Positions 43,064 through 52,716 of a DNA stretch of 64,000 bases are shown one piece after another. The DNA is from Pedobacter sp. ASV12. GTDB lineage: Bacteria > Bacteroidota > Bacteroidia > Sphingobacteriales > Sphingobacteriaceae. The DNA lies in contig NZ_JAELUC010000003.1 of assembly GCF_016429155.1 (NCBI RefSeq), positions 62,001 to 126,000 on the forward strand. Direction: 5' to 3'. The notes beneath the pieces were generated by a model. That model saw nothing but the letters and a program-made list of their open reading frames with translations, was not told where the DNA came from and made no database searches. Both the position numbers and the translations under genes were made by a program. How positions within the stretch are numbered: the first letter of the stretch is position 1; every line of letters begins with the position of its first letter.

Positions 43064-44500
43064 ATGAGTAGAAACAGAAGAAATAGCGCTCCGATTGTAA
43101 TTCCCGAGTTGCAGATTATTGATATTGCCGAAGAAGGCAAGGGGGTGGGCAAAGCCGATGATTTGGTGATCTTTGTAGACAAAGCCGTTCCTGGAGACGT
43201 GGTAGATGTTCGCTTGGTGAAGAAAAAGAAAAACTTTGCCGAAGCGGTAATCGAAAAGCTCCAAAAACCTTCCGACCTGCGTACCGACCCTTTCTGTAGC
43301 CATTTTGGTACTTGTGGAGGTTGTAAATGGCAACACATGGACTACGAAGCCCAGCTGCGTTTCAAACATAAGAACGTAGAAGCTGCGCTGCAACGCCTGG
43401 CCAAGGTAGATACCAGCGCCATGGAACCTATCCTGGGGTCGGCCGTAAACAGGTACTACCGCAACAAACTCGAATATACTTTTTCTAATAAACGTTGGCT
43501 CAATGCCGGCGATATGCAGATAGAGCGCGATGATAAGGAAATGAATGCCTTGGGCTTTCACGTGCCTTTGCGTTTCGATAAAATTCTGGATATCGAACAT
43601 TGCTACCTGCAAAAAGAGCCGAGCAACAGTCTTCGCTTGCGCATTCGCGAATATGCGCTGCAAAACGACCTGAGTTTTTACGACCTGCGCAACCACGAGG
43701 GCGCGCTCCGCAACCTGATTATCCGTACCTCTTCAACGGGCGAGCTGATGGTGGTGGTGGTTTTTGCCTATGCCAGCCAAGAGCAGATCGACGGGTTGAT
43801 GGCGCACGTAAAGACGGCTTTTCCCGAAATTACCTCGCTCCTCTATATCGTTAACCAAAAAAGAAACGATACCATTTTTGATCAGGAAGTTATTGTTTAT
43901 TCGGGCAGGGATCATATTTTCGAGGCGATGTCGCTCGATGGGTCGGAAGCCAACAAGGTGAAATTCAAGATCGGGGCCAAGTCTTTTTATCAGACCAATT
44001 CAGAGCAAGCCTACGAATTGTATAAAATCACCAAAGAATTTGCAGGTTTTAAGGGCGATGAACTGGTATACGATTTATATACTGGCGCCGGAACCATTGC
44101 CAATTTTGTGGCTGGTAGCGTAAAACAGGTAGTAGGCATCGAGTACGTGCCAACGGCCATTGAAGACGCCAAATTTAATGCCGAGTTGAACGGTATCAAC
44201 AATACGCTTTTCTATGCCGGCGATATGAAGGATATCCTAACGGCCGATTTTATTGCCGGTCATGGCAAGCCCGATGTAGTGATTACCGATCCGCCGCGCG
44301 CCGGTATGCATGCCGATGTGGTAGATCGCCTGTTGGAAATGGAAGCCGAAAAGATCGTTTACGTAAGCTGCAATGCCGCTACGCAAGCACGGGATTTGGC
44401 GCTACTGAAAGAAAAGTACGAAGTGGTACGGATAAAACCCGTTGATATGTTTCCGCATACACAACACGTAGAAAACGTGGTTTTGCTCAAACTGAAGTAA
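43064..44500 (+). CDS. rlmD: 23S rRNA (uracil-5-)-methyltransferase, RlmD/TrmA family
   Basis: 478 residues. N-terminal TRAM domain (about 10-70), an Fe-S cysteine set in FCSHFGTCGGCKWQHMDY (about 81-98), and an SAM-binding core with YDLYTGAGTIANFVAG and TDPPRAGMH. The catalytic cysteine is in KIVYVSCNAATQARDL. It methylates a uridine of 23S rRNA (U1939 in E. coli). Which uridine (RlmD, RlmC or TrmA-like) cannot be read from sequence alone; the Fe-S motif favours the RlmD/RlmC side. Confidence 0.9.
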   Translation: MSRNRRNSAPIVIPELQIIDIAEEGKGVGKADDLVIFVDKAVPGDVVDVRLVKKKKNFAEAVIEKLQKPSDLRTDPFCSHFGTCGGCKWQHMDYEAQLRFKHKNVEAALQRLAKVDTSAMEPILGSAVNRYYRNKLEYTFSNKRWLNAGDMQIERDDKEMNALGFHVPLRFDKILDIEHCYLQKEPSNSLRLRIREYALQNDLSFYDLRNHEGALRNLIIRTSSTGELMVVVVFAYASQEQIDGLMAHVKTAFPEITSLLYIVNQKRNDTIFDQEVIVYSGRDHIFEAMSLDGSEANKVKFKIGAKSFYQTNSEQAYELYKITKEFAGFKGDELVYDLYTGAGTIANFVAGSVKQVVGIEYVPTAIEDAKFNAELNGINNTLFYAGDMKDILTADFIAGHGKPDVVITDPPRAGMHADVVDRLLEMEAEKIVYVSCNAATQARDLALLKEKYEVVRIKPVDMFPHTQHVENVVLLKLK

Positions 44501-44542
44501 AATAACATCACGGCTGGTTAAGGCCGTCGCAATGGTAAACAG

Positions 44543-45112
44543 ATGAAAAATATTTGGATTTGTTTGTTGACTTTGATGGTTTTGGTTGCCTGTAGGGGCA
44601 AGGTCAAAACTGATGGCGCAGTAACAAAGCCAAGCGTGGCCGAAGTACCTGCCAGACCCAAAGTCGATTGGAAGAAGCAAAGCGTTGATACCATTTTGCT
44701 AACGCCTGCCGATACGGCTTTTGTGGTCAGAAACAAGCTGGTTGACGATGATATGGGCGACAAGCAAAAAAGCTACCTCATCAATGTATTTTTTGCGCCT
44801 AAAAATTGGCCAATGCTGTCATTCGACAAGGCAGTCGGCGCGCATCTTGTTTGGTTAGGCGATTTGGATGGCGACGGACAGCCCGAATTGCTGCTCAGGC
44901 CAGAATGGTTCAGCAGTTGTTGGTCAACCGTCAACCTGTTTTCGTTAAAGCATAACAGCTGGAAACTGGTTAAAACAGGCAGCATGTATTTTTGTTCAGA
45001 CCAATATCCGTTAGCAAAGAGAGTAATCAAAACCGGTCAAGGCTATGCGCTTTTAACCGATAGCCTAACCGATGATAAATTTATCGTCCTGAAAAAAGAA
45101 ATCAAGTTTTAA
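44543..45112 (+). CDS. Hypothetical lipoprotein with FG-GAP-like segment
   Basis: 189 residues, family not recognised. Lipobox VAC at 15-17. LVWLGDLDGDGQPELLLRPEW (about 106-126) resembles a calcium-binding FG-GAP/VCBS repeat loop, D-x-D-G-D-G-x-x-E. The two later cysteines (SSCWST and YFCSD) might form a disulfide. 42 bases after rlmD and 3 bases before the next gene, with which it probably shares a transcript. Confidence 0.65.
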   Translation: MKNIWICLLTLMVLVACRGKVKTDGAVTKPSVAEVPARPKVDWKKQSVDTILLTPADTAFVVRNKLVDDDMGDKQKSYLINVFFAPKNWPMLSFDKAVGAHLVWLGDLDGDGQPELLLRPEWFSSCWSTVNLFSLKHNSWKLVKTGSMYFCSDQYPLAKRVIKTGQGYALLTDSLTDDKFIVLKKEIKF

Positions 45113-45115
45113 GAA

Positions 45116-45532
45116 ATGGAATCAGAAGAATTATTAGGCAATTTAGGCCAAAATGGCAATAAGGAACAGGCGCCAGAACGCAAAAGCCCTTTGGTAAGCC
45201 TGGAAAAAGATCTGGCTTTTTATGCCGATTCGATCAAGGAGGTTGCCGTTGAAATTATGGTAGAAGGTATTTCTTCCCATCCTATTTTTATTGCCCACCA
45301 ACATGAAGTAAGCATTGGCGAGCTGATTTTGAACCGCGAGGAGCTCAATACGGCATGGACTATCCAGGCCTCAACTTTGGAAGAATTTGTTCAAAAAGGA
45401 ATTATCCATCCCGATAAAAAAGAGCATTTCCTCAAAAGCTACAAAAAGCCGGAAAACTACATGTGCATTTTCGTCATTGTACCCGAAGGCGCCAATTTTG
45501 TGTACTATCCATATCCGAAAGCAGCAAACTAG
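45116..45532 (+). CDS. Conserved-type hypothetical protein, cytosolic
   Basis: 138 residues, not recognised. No signal or membrane segment. An acidic, low-complexity start (1-30) precedes a compact alpha/beta region: VAVEIMVEGISSHPIFIAHQ, IGELILNREELNTAWTIQAS and NYMCIFVIVPEGANFVYYPY. The pattern suggests a small globular domain of a Bacteroidota family. Follows the lipoprotein gene by 3 bases and ends before a strong hairpin. Confidence 0.6.
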   Translation: MESEELLGNLGQNGNKEQAPERKSPLVSLEKDLAFYADSIKEVAVEIMVEGISSHPIFIAHQHEVSIGELILNREELNTAWTIQASTLEEFVQKGIIHPDKKEHFLKSYKKPENYMCIFVIVPEGANFVYYPYPKAAN

Positions 45533-45551
45533 CCTTTGGCCTACAAAAAAG

Positions 45552-45583
45552 AAAGCCCATATTGCATGTGCGATATGGGCTTT
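45552..45583. terminator. Bidirectional terminator
   Basis: Stem AAAGCCCATAT (45552-45562) pairs with 45573-45583. The minus-strand exit is followed by TTTCTTTTTTG, the plus-strand exit by a weaker T-rich stretch. Lies between the convergent genes ending at 45532 and 45608. Confidence 0.88.
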
Positions 45584-45607
45584 GCTATTTAAACAAAAAA
45601 ACTAAAA

Positions 45608-46324
45608 CTAATTCACGTGGTTGATGTCGCCGCTTTTTGACGAAGTGGTTTTTTTGAGCGAGGCATTGCCTTTGTAGTGGATATCGCTGCCGCCGCTTGC
45701 ACCAGCTTCCAACGCTTTGTTTACGTAGATGTTGGCATCAGAACCGCCGCTTACGTTTACTTTGGCATTGTTTACCACAAATCCAAAAGCGTCTATGTCA
45801 GAACCGCCAGAAGCACTTGCCTGCATGTTTTCGGCAGTTCCTTTTAAGTCGGCATCGCTGCCGCCACTAATGCTCAGGGTAAGGTCTCTGCAGTTTAGGG
45901 TCAGTTTTACATCAGAACCGCCACTGGCTCTTACGTTCAGCTGGTCGGCCTTCATGGTATTTTGGGTGTATACATCAGAACCCCCGCTCGAGGTAAGGCT
46001 TTTGATGTTTTTGTAGTTCACATAGACCTTTATCGATTGGTTTTTGAACAGCCTGCTCCAGTTGATGCCCTCTTTGTATTTGATTACTACGCTGCTGCCG
46101 TTTTGTTCTACCACCACATCCTTAATTACATCGTCGTTGCCTTTGATGGTAAGGCTTTCGGTGCCACCTTGGGTCAGGTACATGTCAATGCCGCTGCTTA
46201 CGGTAAGTTGGTCAAAGCTTTTTACGCTTACGCTTCTGTTGCCTTGGGCATAGGCCAAGCTAAGGCCAAAGCCAAAAGTTGCTATTAAAAGGAGGCTGAT
46301 TTTTCTGATACTGGTCAATTTCAT
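45608..46324 (-). CDS. DUF2807 (head GIN domain) secreted protein
   Basis: 238 residues. Signal peptide 1-26 (cut after YAQ). SFDQLTVSSGIDMYLTQGG (about 35-53) is the DUF2807 opening. The second half holds six SGGSD turns spaced about 17-25 residues apart (SSGGSDVYT to ASGGSDIHY), consistent with a right-handed beta-helix. Such proteins are common in Bacteroidota and lie in the envelope; function unknown, possibly adhesion. Single gene, convergent with the preceding one. Confidence 0.85.
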   Translation of the reverse strand: MKLTSIRKISLLLIATFGFGLSLAYAQGNRSVSVKSFDQLTVSSGIDMYLTQGGTESLTIKGNDDVIKDVVVEQNGSSVVIKYKEGINWSRLFKNQSIKVYVNYKNIKSLTSSGGSDVYTQNTMKADQLNVRASGGSDVKLTLNCRDLTLSISGGSDADLKGTAENMQASASGGSDIDAFGFVVNNAKVNVSGGSDANIYVNKALEAGASGGSDIHYKGNASLKKTTSSKSGDINHVN

Positions 46325-46463
46325 GATTCTTTTTGCTTTAGGGTTTGTAATGATTAGACGCCGATGCCTGCCAAAACGTTGCAGGATTTGCTAAAAATAA
46401 TTTTTTGTATTTGATTTTGAGGTTTAATTTGTTCTTTTGTAGGCAAGATCAAACAATTTCATT

Positions 46464-46973
46464 ATGCCCGAAAACCAGGTACTTATTCTAGATAAACAGC
46501 AGATTGCGCAGAAGATCAATCGCATTGCCTATCAGATTTTGGAAGACAATTTAGGAGAGAAGGAGCTGGTGCTGGCTGGAATTTGGGACCGTGGCTACAA
46601 ACTGGCCCTGCGCCTGCAAAAAGTACTGCAGGAAATCTCAAGCTTCAACCTGATCTTGTTGCGGGTAGACCTCGAAAAACAAAGCAGCAAACTGGTGGCC
46701 AAAACCGACTTGCCCGAAAGCGTATGGAAAAACAAAGTGGTGATCTTGGTTGATGATGTGCTCAATAGCGGCAAAACATTGGCCTATGGCTTGGGTGTGT
46801 TTTTGAATACCCCACACAAAAAAATCCGCACGGTGGTATTGGTAGATAGAAGCCATAAAATATTCCCGATTGCTACAGATTTCGTTGGATTGGAACTTTC
46901 TACCATTTTAAAGGAGCATGTTGACGTGGTAATGGATGTAGAAGGCGAAGAAGACCGTGTTTACCTCAGCTAA
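46464..46973 (+). CDS. Phosphoribosyltransferase family protein (PyrR-like)
   Basis: 169 residues. Type I PRTase fold with PRPP motif VVILVDDVLNSGKTL (about 92-106), preceded by AGIWDRGYKLALRLQ (PP loop region) and LLRVDLEKQSS. The short length and lack of a hood suggest a PyrR-like or purine/pyrimidine PRTase-like regulator or salvage enzyme rather than PyrE or Hpt. Which base it uses is not clear. Single gene in its own transcript; a weak TAATTTG element lies upstream. Confidence 0.8.
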   Translation: MPENQVLILDKQQIAQKINRIAYQILEDNLGEKELVLAGIWDRGYKLALRLQKVLQEISSFNLILLRVDLEKQSSKLVAKTDLPESVWKNKVVILVDDVLNSGKTLAYGLGVFLNTPHKKIRTVVLVDRSHKIFPIATDFVGLELSTILKEHVDVVMDVEGEEDRVYLS

Positions 46974-47065
46974 GATGGTTTGTTGCCAACTAAGCCTTTA
47001 GATAAAGTTGAATTTGGGATGACGCGAAGGCCAAAGAGGCTGTACTCAACCTCACCTTTTTTATG

Positions 47066-47073
47066 TATTTTTG
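47066..47073 (+). promoter_or_regulatory. -7 element of ispH
   Basis: TATTTTTG, 21 bases before the ATG at 47095. A TTG at the right distance is not clear. Confidence 0.45.
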
Positions 47074-47094
47074 TGAAAAATAACAGAGCGCAGG

Positions 47095-47943
47095 ATGGAG
47101 TACAATTTAAACGTTACGATTGACAAGTCGTCGGGTTTCTGCTTTGGGGTAGTATACGCCATTGATATGGCCGAAGATATCCTCGACCATGAGGATTACC
47201 TCTATTGCCTGGGCGATATTGTACACAACGACGAAGAAGTAGAACGCTTAAAAGCTAAGGGGCTACGCATTATCGACCACGAGCAGCTGCGTCAGCTTTC
47301 TAACGAAAAAGTACTCATCAGGGCGCACGGCGAAGCCCCCTCAACTTATGAGTTGGCCCTCAATAACAACCTCACGCTGATCGATGCTTCTTGTCCGGTG
47401 GTACTCAAACTGCAGAACCGGATTAAAAACTCGCACGACGATAAAGAACAGATCCTGATTTTTGGCAAGCATGGCCATGCCGAAGTGATTGGCCTGCAGG
47501 GGCAGACTGATGGCAAAGCCATTGTTTTTCAAGACCTGGCCGAACTCGACTCGCTGCAGCTGCCCAATAAGTTTACCTTGTACAGCCAAACCACCAAGAG
47601 TACCGATAAATTCTACCAGATTAAGGAAGAGTTGCTCCATAGGGGCTATGAAGTAAAAGCCAACGATACCATTTGCCGCCAAGTTTCTAATCGTTACGAA
47701 GAACTGGAAGATTTTGTGGCCGGTTATGACAAGATCGTTTTTGTATCAGGTAAAAAATCGTCGAACGGCAAAGTGCTCTACGATGTATGCAAAAAGCACA
47801 ATGACAATTCTTACTTTATCTCCAATGTAGAAGAATTGGACAAAAACTGGTTCTCTCCAAGCGATAAAGTAGGCATCTGCGGTGCTACCTCAACCCCGAT
47901 GTGGCTTATGGAAAACGTAAAAACCACACTAGAGGCTTACTAG
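47095..47943 (+). CDS. ispH: 4-hydroxy-3-methylbut-2-enyl diphosphate reductase
   Basis: 282 residues. [4Fe-4S] enzyme of the last step of the MEP isoprenoid pathway, making IPP and DMAPP. The three cluster cysteines are in SSGFCFGVVYAID, IDASCPVVLKLQ and VGICGATSTPMW; the substrate histidines are in DIVHNDEEV and IRAHGEAP. Length is at the short end of the family. Cytosolic, single gene. Confidence 0.96.
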   Translation: MEYNLNVTIDKSSGFCFGVVYAIDMAEDILDHEDYLYCLGDIVHNDEEVERLKAKGLRIIDHEQLRQLSNEKVLIRAHGEAPSTYELALNNNLTLIDASCPVVLKLQNRIKNSHDDKEQILIFGKHGHAEVIGLQGQTDGKAIVFQDLAELDSLQLPNKFTLYSQTTKSTDKFYQIKEELLHRGYEVKANDTICRQVSNRYEELEDFVAGYDKIVFVSGKKSSNGKVLYDVCKKHNDNSYFISNVEELDKNWFSPSDKVGICGATSTPMWLMENVKTTLEAY

Positions 47944-48019
47944 GCAAATCAAGAAATTTGTTTATGTCAATCCGTTCGACCATTTTCTTCGTAGTACAAT
48001 TAATTAAGATTAAATTAAG

Positions 48020-50395
48020 ATGATGTTGAAGAAACGCTTTCTACTTTTTGTTTTTCTGATTTCCTCTGTTCATGTTTTTGCCCAAAATGCTATGGTAAAG
48101 GGTAAAATAACCGATGTTTTTAGCAATCAGCCCTTAATGGGGGTAAATGTGGCCATACAGGGCAAACAGCAGGTTGCTATCTCGGATAGTTTAGGTAATT
48201 ATACGCTCAATGGCCTGTTGCCCGGTGTTTATAATCTTCAGTTCAGTCTTGTAGGTTACCAATCGAAGGCGGTATTTGATGTTTTGGTAAGCAATGCCAG
48301 GCCAATGACCATGGATGTTGCCTTGGAGGCCGAGGTTAGCAAGCTGAATGAGGTGCTTATCCAAAGGCCAAAATTTATCAAGCCTATAGAAAGCCCCTTG
48401 TCGCTCAGGACTATTGGAGCTACCGAAATTAAGCGAAATCCTGGAGGTAACCGTGATATTTCTAAAGTAATCCAGTCGTTGCCTGGGGTTTCGGCGCCGG
48501 TCAGTTTTCGCAATGACATCATTATTCGTGGAGGTGCACCAAACGAGAATCGCTTTTATTTAGATGGGGTCGAAATTCCGAACATCAATCATTTTACTAC
48601 CCAAGGTTCCTCAGGCGGTCCTGTTGGGCTGATCAATGTCGATTTTATCAAAGAGGTCGATTTCTATTCAGGAGCATTTCCGGCCGCAAGAGGCAATGCG
48701 TTAAGTTCCGTATTCGAATTCAAGCAAAAAGATGGCAGTCAGGTAAGGCCAGAGGCATCGTTAACTTTGGGCTCTAGTGATTTTGCCCTGATGGGAGAGG
48801 GGCCAATCGGCGAAAAGACAAGCTATATGGCTTCATACCGCCTGTCTTATTTGCAAGGCCTTTTTAAGGTACTGGGCCTTCCTTTTTTACCCTCTTACCA
48901 AGATTTCCAGTTCAAGCTCAAAAGCCGTTTCAATACCAAGAACGAATTAACGCTATTGGGTTTGGGTGCATTAGACAAATCAGTGCTCAATTTTAATACG
49001 AAGCAAACGGAAAACAATCAGTATATCTTGGCCAATCTGCCCGAAAATAAGCAAGAAAACTACACCATTGGCGCGGTTTATAAAAATTACCGTTCAAAGG
49101 GCTTTTCAACTTTTGTGCTAAGCAGGAATTACCTGAGCAATAGGGCCGATAAGTTTCAAGATAATGACGAAAACAAACTGCAGACCTTGAATTATCGTTC
49201 TACCGAGACCGAAAACAAGCTACGGTTCGAAAATTCGTCGCTAGAAGGCAGCTACAAAATCAATTTTGGAGCAGGGATCGAAACAGCCAATTATACCACC
49301 AATAGCCTGCAGGTTTTGCCGGGAGGCACCGAAAACTATGCTTCAGAAATCGACTTGATCAAATATGGCGCTTTTGCACAAGTGAGCGCACCTTATCTGG
49401 ACAATAAGTTAAACCTTTCGTTTGGATTAAGACTAGATGGAAATAGTTTTAATAGTGAAATGGGGAATCCGCTAAAAACGCTTTCTCCACGTTTTTCGGC
49501 ATCGTATAACTTTAGCGAAAAAATAAGCTTCAACTTCAATACGGGCATCTACTATCAACTGCCTGCTTATACCGTGCTGGGCTTTAGGGAACAGACTGGT
49601 GGCGTATTGGCCAATGCCAATATCGACTATATCAGGTCGTCGCAACTGGTGGCAGGATTTGAATACAACACCCTCAAAAACACCAAGTTTACGGTTGAGG
49701 GGTTTTACAAGCACTACGGCAATTATCCAATGGTTAAGGTATTTAATGATGTTGTTCCCCTGGCTAATTTGGGTGCAGATTTTGGCGTAGTGGGCAATAA
49801 GCCTGTAATGGGGACCACCGAAGGCAGAAGCTATGGCTTGGAGTTTTTTGCCCAACAGCGCTTAAACCGGGGATTTTATGGTATTTTGGCGCTTACTCTT
49901 TTCAGGAGCGAATTCGAAGATAAGAATGGAGAATATGTGCAGTCGAGCTGGAACAACCGCTACATTTTGAGCATGACGGCCGGAAAGCTTTTGCCTCGGA
50001 ACTGGGAAATCGGTGCTAAGCTGCGGTTAAGTGGCGGGGCGCCTTATACGCCTTATGATATAGCCTATTCATCATTAAAAAGTAATTATTCGGTTTTCCC
50101 GCAGGGAATTCCCGATTACGATAGGTTGAATGACAGTCGTTTAAAAGGTTTTTATCAGCTCGATGTAAGGGTGGATAAAAAGTACCCTTTTAAGAAATTT
50201 AACCTTAACGTATATTTGGACATTCAGAATTTAACTTATAACAAATACGAAACCCAGGCGCAGCTGGTGCTAGACCGAGATGCCAATGGTAATCCGCAAG
50301 ATGCCTTGGGAGATCCAACACGTTTCAGAACAAAATTATTAACCAACACCAGTGGTAATATATTGCCAACAATAGGGGTAATCTTTGAACTATAA
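48020..50395 (+). CDS. TonB-dependent receptor with carboxypeptidase-regulatory-like domain
   Basis: 791 residues from ATG 48020 (ATG 48023 is equivalent). Signal peptide to about 22. CarboxypepD_reg-like domain 23-105 (VKGKITDVFSNQPLMGVNVA). Plug domain with GNRDISKVIQSLPGVSAPVS and IIIRGGAPNENRFYLDGVEI. Beta-barrel with C-terminal FRTKLLTNTSGNILPTIGVI. No SusD partner, so it is not a SusC-type glycan importer; substrate probably iron, siderophore or another small ligand. 3 bases before hemH, so haem-related use is conceivable but unproven. Confidence 0.9.
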   Translation: MMLKKRFLLFVFLISSVHVFAQNAMVKGKITDVFSNQPLMGVNVAIQGKQQVAISDSLGNYTLNGLLPGVYNLQFSLVGYQSKAVFDVLVSNARPMTMDVALEAEVSKLNEVLIQRPKFIKPIESPLSLRTIGATEIKRNPGGNRDISKVIQSLPGVSAPVSFRNDIIIRGGAPNENRFYLDGVEIPNINHFTTQGSSGGPVGLINVDFIKEVDFYSGAFPAARGNALSSVFEFKQKDGSQVRPEASLTLGSSDFALMGEGPIGEKTSYMASYRLSYLQGLFKVLGLPFLPSYQDFQFKLKSRFNTKNELTLLGLGALDKSVLNFNTKQTENNQYILANLPENKQENYTIGAVYKNYRSKGFSTFVLSRNYLSNRADKFQDNDENKLQTLNYRSTETENKLRFENSSLEGSYKINFGAGIETANYTTNSLQVLPGGTENYASEIDLIKYGAFAQVSAPYLDNKLNLSFGLRLDGNSFNSEMGNPLKTLSPRFSASYNFSEKISFNFNTGIYYQLPAYTVLGFREQTGGVLANANIDYIRSSQLVAGFEYNTLKNTKFTVEGFYKHYGNYPMVKVFNDVVPLANLGADFGVVGNKPVMGTTEGRSYGLEFFAQQRLNRGFYGILALTLFRSEFEDKNGEYVQSSWNNRYILSMTAGKLLPRNWEIGAKLRLSGGAPYTPYDIAYSSLKSNYSVFPQGIPDYDRLNDSRLKGFYQLDVRVDKKYPFKKFNLNVYLDIQNLTYNKYETQAQLVLDRDANGNPQDALGDPTRFRTKLLTNTSGNILPTIGVIFEL

Positions 50396-50397
50396 TT

Positions 50398-51411
50398 ATG
50401 GGAAAAAAGGGAGTTTTATTAGTCAATTTGGGTACGCCAGATAGTCCGGAAGTAAAAGACGTAAAGAAATATCTAGATCAGTTTTTAATGGATGGCAGGG
50501 TAATCGACATTCCCAAATTTAACCGTACCCTATTGGTTAAAGGCATTATCGTGCCATTCCGTAGCCCTAAAACCTCCAAGCTTTATAAGGAAATCTGGAA
50601 CGAGAAAGGCTCGCCTTTGTTGTACTACAGCAGGATACAGGCCGCCATGCTGCAAGAGCAATTGGGCGATGGCTACCAGGTAGAGCTGGCCATGCGCTAT
50701 CAAAACCCATCTATCGAAGCTGCCTTAGCCAAATTAAAGGCAGGCTTGGTCGAAAGCATCAAGGTAATTCCCTTGTTTCCGCAGTATGCCTCTGCAAGTA
50801 CCGGCTCGGTTATGCAGCTGGTCATGGAACTGGTAGGCAAATGGGCTACTATACCGAACATCAGCTTTGTCAATTCTTTTCACGATAACCAGTTGATGAT
50901 AGAGGTTTTTGCCGAAAATGCCAGGAAACATCGTCCCGAAACCTATGATCATGTTTTGTTCAGTTTTCATGGCCTGCCAGAGCGTCAACTGCTTAAATGC
51001 GACCATACTGGAAGCTATTGCCTAAAACATGAAGCTTGTTGCCAAACTTTAAACGATACCAATAAATTTTGCTATTCGGCCCAGAGCCATGATACGGCAA
51101 GGTTGTTGGCCCAAGAGTTGGGCATAGCCAAAGCAAATTATACCGTTTGTTTCCAATCTCGCTTGGGCAAAGAGCCTTGGGTACAGCCTTATACCACCGA
51201 TGTATTGAAAAGGTTGGCTCAGGAGGGCAAAAAGCGTTTGTTGGTGTTTAGCCCCGCTTTTGTGGCTGATTGCCTGGAAACCCTTTACGAAATCACGGTG
51301 GAGTACCATGAGGAATTTAGGGAACTGGGAGGCGAACATGTACAGTTGGTTGAAAGCCTGAACGACCATCCTAAATTTGTAGAAGCCCTGGTTGCCCTGG
51401 CCAAAAGCTAA
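50398..51411 (+). CDS. hemH: Ferrochelatase
   Basis: 337 residues. Inserts Fe(II) into protoporphyrin IX, the final haem step; cytosolic face of the inner membrane. Signatures: VLLVNLGTPDSPEVKDVKKY at the start, YASASTGSVMQLVMEL, the iron histidine in LFSFHGLPERQLLKCD, and the second conserved region VFSPAFVADCLETLYEI with its glutamate. Cysteines CCQTL and surroundings could hold a cluster but are not clearly ligand-like. Starts 2 bases after the receptor stop. Confidence 0.96.
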   Translation: MGKKGVLLVNLGTPDSPEVKDVKKYLDQFLMDGRVIDIPKFNRTLLVKGIIVPFRSPKTSKLYKEIWNEKGSPLLYYSRIQAAMLQEQLGDGYQVELAMRYQNPSIEAALAKLKAGLVESIKVIPLFPQYASASTGSVMQLVMELVGKWATIPNISFVNSFHDNQLMIEVFAENARKHRPETYDHVLFSFHGLPERQLLKCDHTGSYCLKHEACCQTLNDTNKFCYSAQSHDTARLLAQELGIAKANYTVCFQSRLGKEPWVQPYTTDVLKRLAQEGKKRLLVFSPAFVADCLETLYEITVEYHEEFRELGGEHVQLVESLNDHPKFVEALVALAKS

Positions 51412-51414
51412 AAA

Positions 51415-52650
51415 TTACAACTTCATTTCTTCTTTGATGTAACCGATAATCATGTCGGTAGCCCCCTTTTTGTTTTCGATGTAGGTTTTGGCTCTGTGTT
51501 TAAGTTCCTCCTCGCTTTTTAAGCTGTTAAAAGCATGGAGCAATTCGTTTTCATTGCCAATGCTTTGGGCTACGCCGATGGCTATTAGATCTTTGGCCTC
51601 CTGAAACTTGTCGTATTTGGGGCCAAAAATAACAGGTAAACCAAAAGCAACGGCTTCCAAAGTATTGTGAATGCCTGCACCAAAGCCACCACCGATGTAG
51701 GCTAATTTGCCATATTGGTAAAGCGAAGAAAGCATGCCGATGTTGTCAATAATTAAGATTTTAGATTTTAGATTGGAGCTTTGGGCCAACGGAGAACCGA
51801 GGACTGAAAACTTAACCGCGTTTGGGAACAACAATTCGATTTCGGAAATATGCGAAGCACCGATTTCATGCGGTGCAATGATGAATTTCCAGTCTGGGTT
51901 TTGATTGGCCAGTGCCACCAATAGCTTCTCGTCGGCTGGCCATGTACTGCCTGCCACCAAAACAGGTTCTTGGCCACAAAAAGCCTCTATTTCAGGAAGC
52001 TGCTTTGGCCTTAGCGCATTTTCAAAAACTCGGTCGAAACGCGTATCCCCACTCAGGCTTACCCTGTTAATGCCGATTCCATGCAGGAGTTGAACGCTTT
52101 CCTCATTTTGGACAAAGAAATGTTTGACAAAGCCAAGCATTTTTCGGTAAAAGCCACCATAGGGCTTGAAAAAGAGCTGATTTGGCCTAAAAATTCCCGA
52201 AATGAGGTAAATTGGAATTTGTTGCTGATGCAGGGTTTTGAAATAGTGGTACCAGAACTCGTACTTGGTAAAAATAGCCAATCGTGGATTAACCAATGCC
52301 ACAAATTTTTGGGCGTGGCTTGGCGTGTCTAAAGGCAGGTAGAAAATACCGTCGGCCAAAAGATAGTTTTTTCTGATCTCATAGCCCGAAGGCGAAAAAA
52401 AAGTAACCACAACTTTAACGTTCGGATATTGCGATTTCAGCTTTTCAAGTACCGGCCGTCCCTGTTCAAATTCGCCCAACGAAGCAAAATGATACCATAT
52501 CGGTCTGTCGGCTGGATTTATTTTTTGTGCCATTTTTTCGAAGCTGTTTTTTCTTCCCGCAACAAAGAGTGCGGCTTTCGCATTGAACAGCGATGCCAAT
52601 CTTACCAAAAGCCCATAAATGACAATCCCAATATTATAAATCCAAAGCAT
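51415..52650 (-). CDS. waaA: 3-deoxy-D-manno-octulosonic acid transferase (Kdo transferase)
   Basis: 411 residues from ATG at 52650. An open frame continues 315 codons further upstream, but that stretch is antisense to ugd and carries no family sequence. MLWIYNIGIVIYGLLVRLAS is an N-terminal membrane anchor. FASLGEFEQGRPVLEKLK holds the catalytic glutamate of the GT30 N-terminal domain. AGSTWPADEKLL and FGAGIHNTLEAVAFGLPVIF form the C-terminal nucleotide-sugar domain. It adds Kdo from CMP-Kdo to lipid IVA. Convergent with hemH (3 bases between stops). Confidence 0.93.
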   Translation of the reverse strand: MLWIYNIGIVIYGLLVRLASLFNAKAALFVAGRKNSFEKMAQKINPADRPIWYHFASLGEFEQGRPVLEKLKSQYPNVKVVVTFFSPSGYEIRKNYLLADGIFYLPLDTPSHAQKFVALVNPRLAIFTKYEFWYHYFKTLHQQQIPIYLISGIFRPNQLFFKPYGGFYRKMLGFVKHFFVQNEESVQLLHGIGINRVSLSGDTRFDRVFENALRPKQLPEIEAFCGQEPVLVAGSTWPADEKLLVALANQNPDWKFIIAPHEIGASHISEIELLFPNAVKFSVLGSPLAQSSNLKSKILIIDNIGMLSSLYQYGKLAYIGGGFGAGIHNTLEAVAFGLPVIFGPKYDKFQEAKDLIAIGVAQSIGNENELLHAFNSLKSEEELKHRAKTYIENKKGATDMIIGYIKEEMKL

Positions 52651-52716
52651 TTTGCATCTTAAATTCTTATCTTCGTCCGAAGATAAACGATTAAATTTAA
52701 AACCTTCAATTAATAT

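Noticed and set aside
43061-43696. 211-codon minus-strand frame opposite rlmD
   Set aside because: Antisense shadow of a well-supported enzyme gene; no independent promoter or motif.
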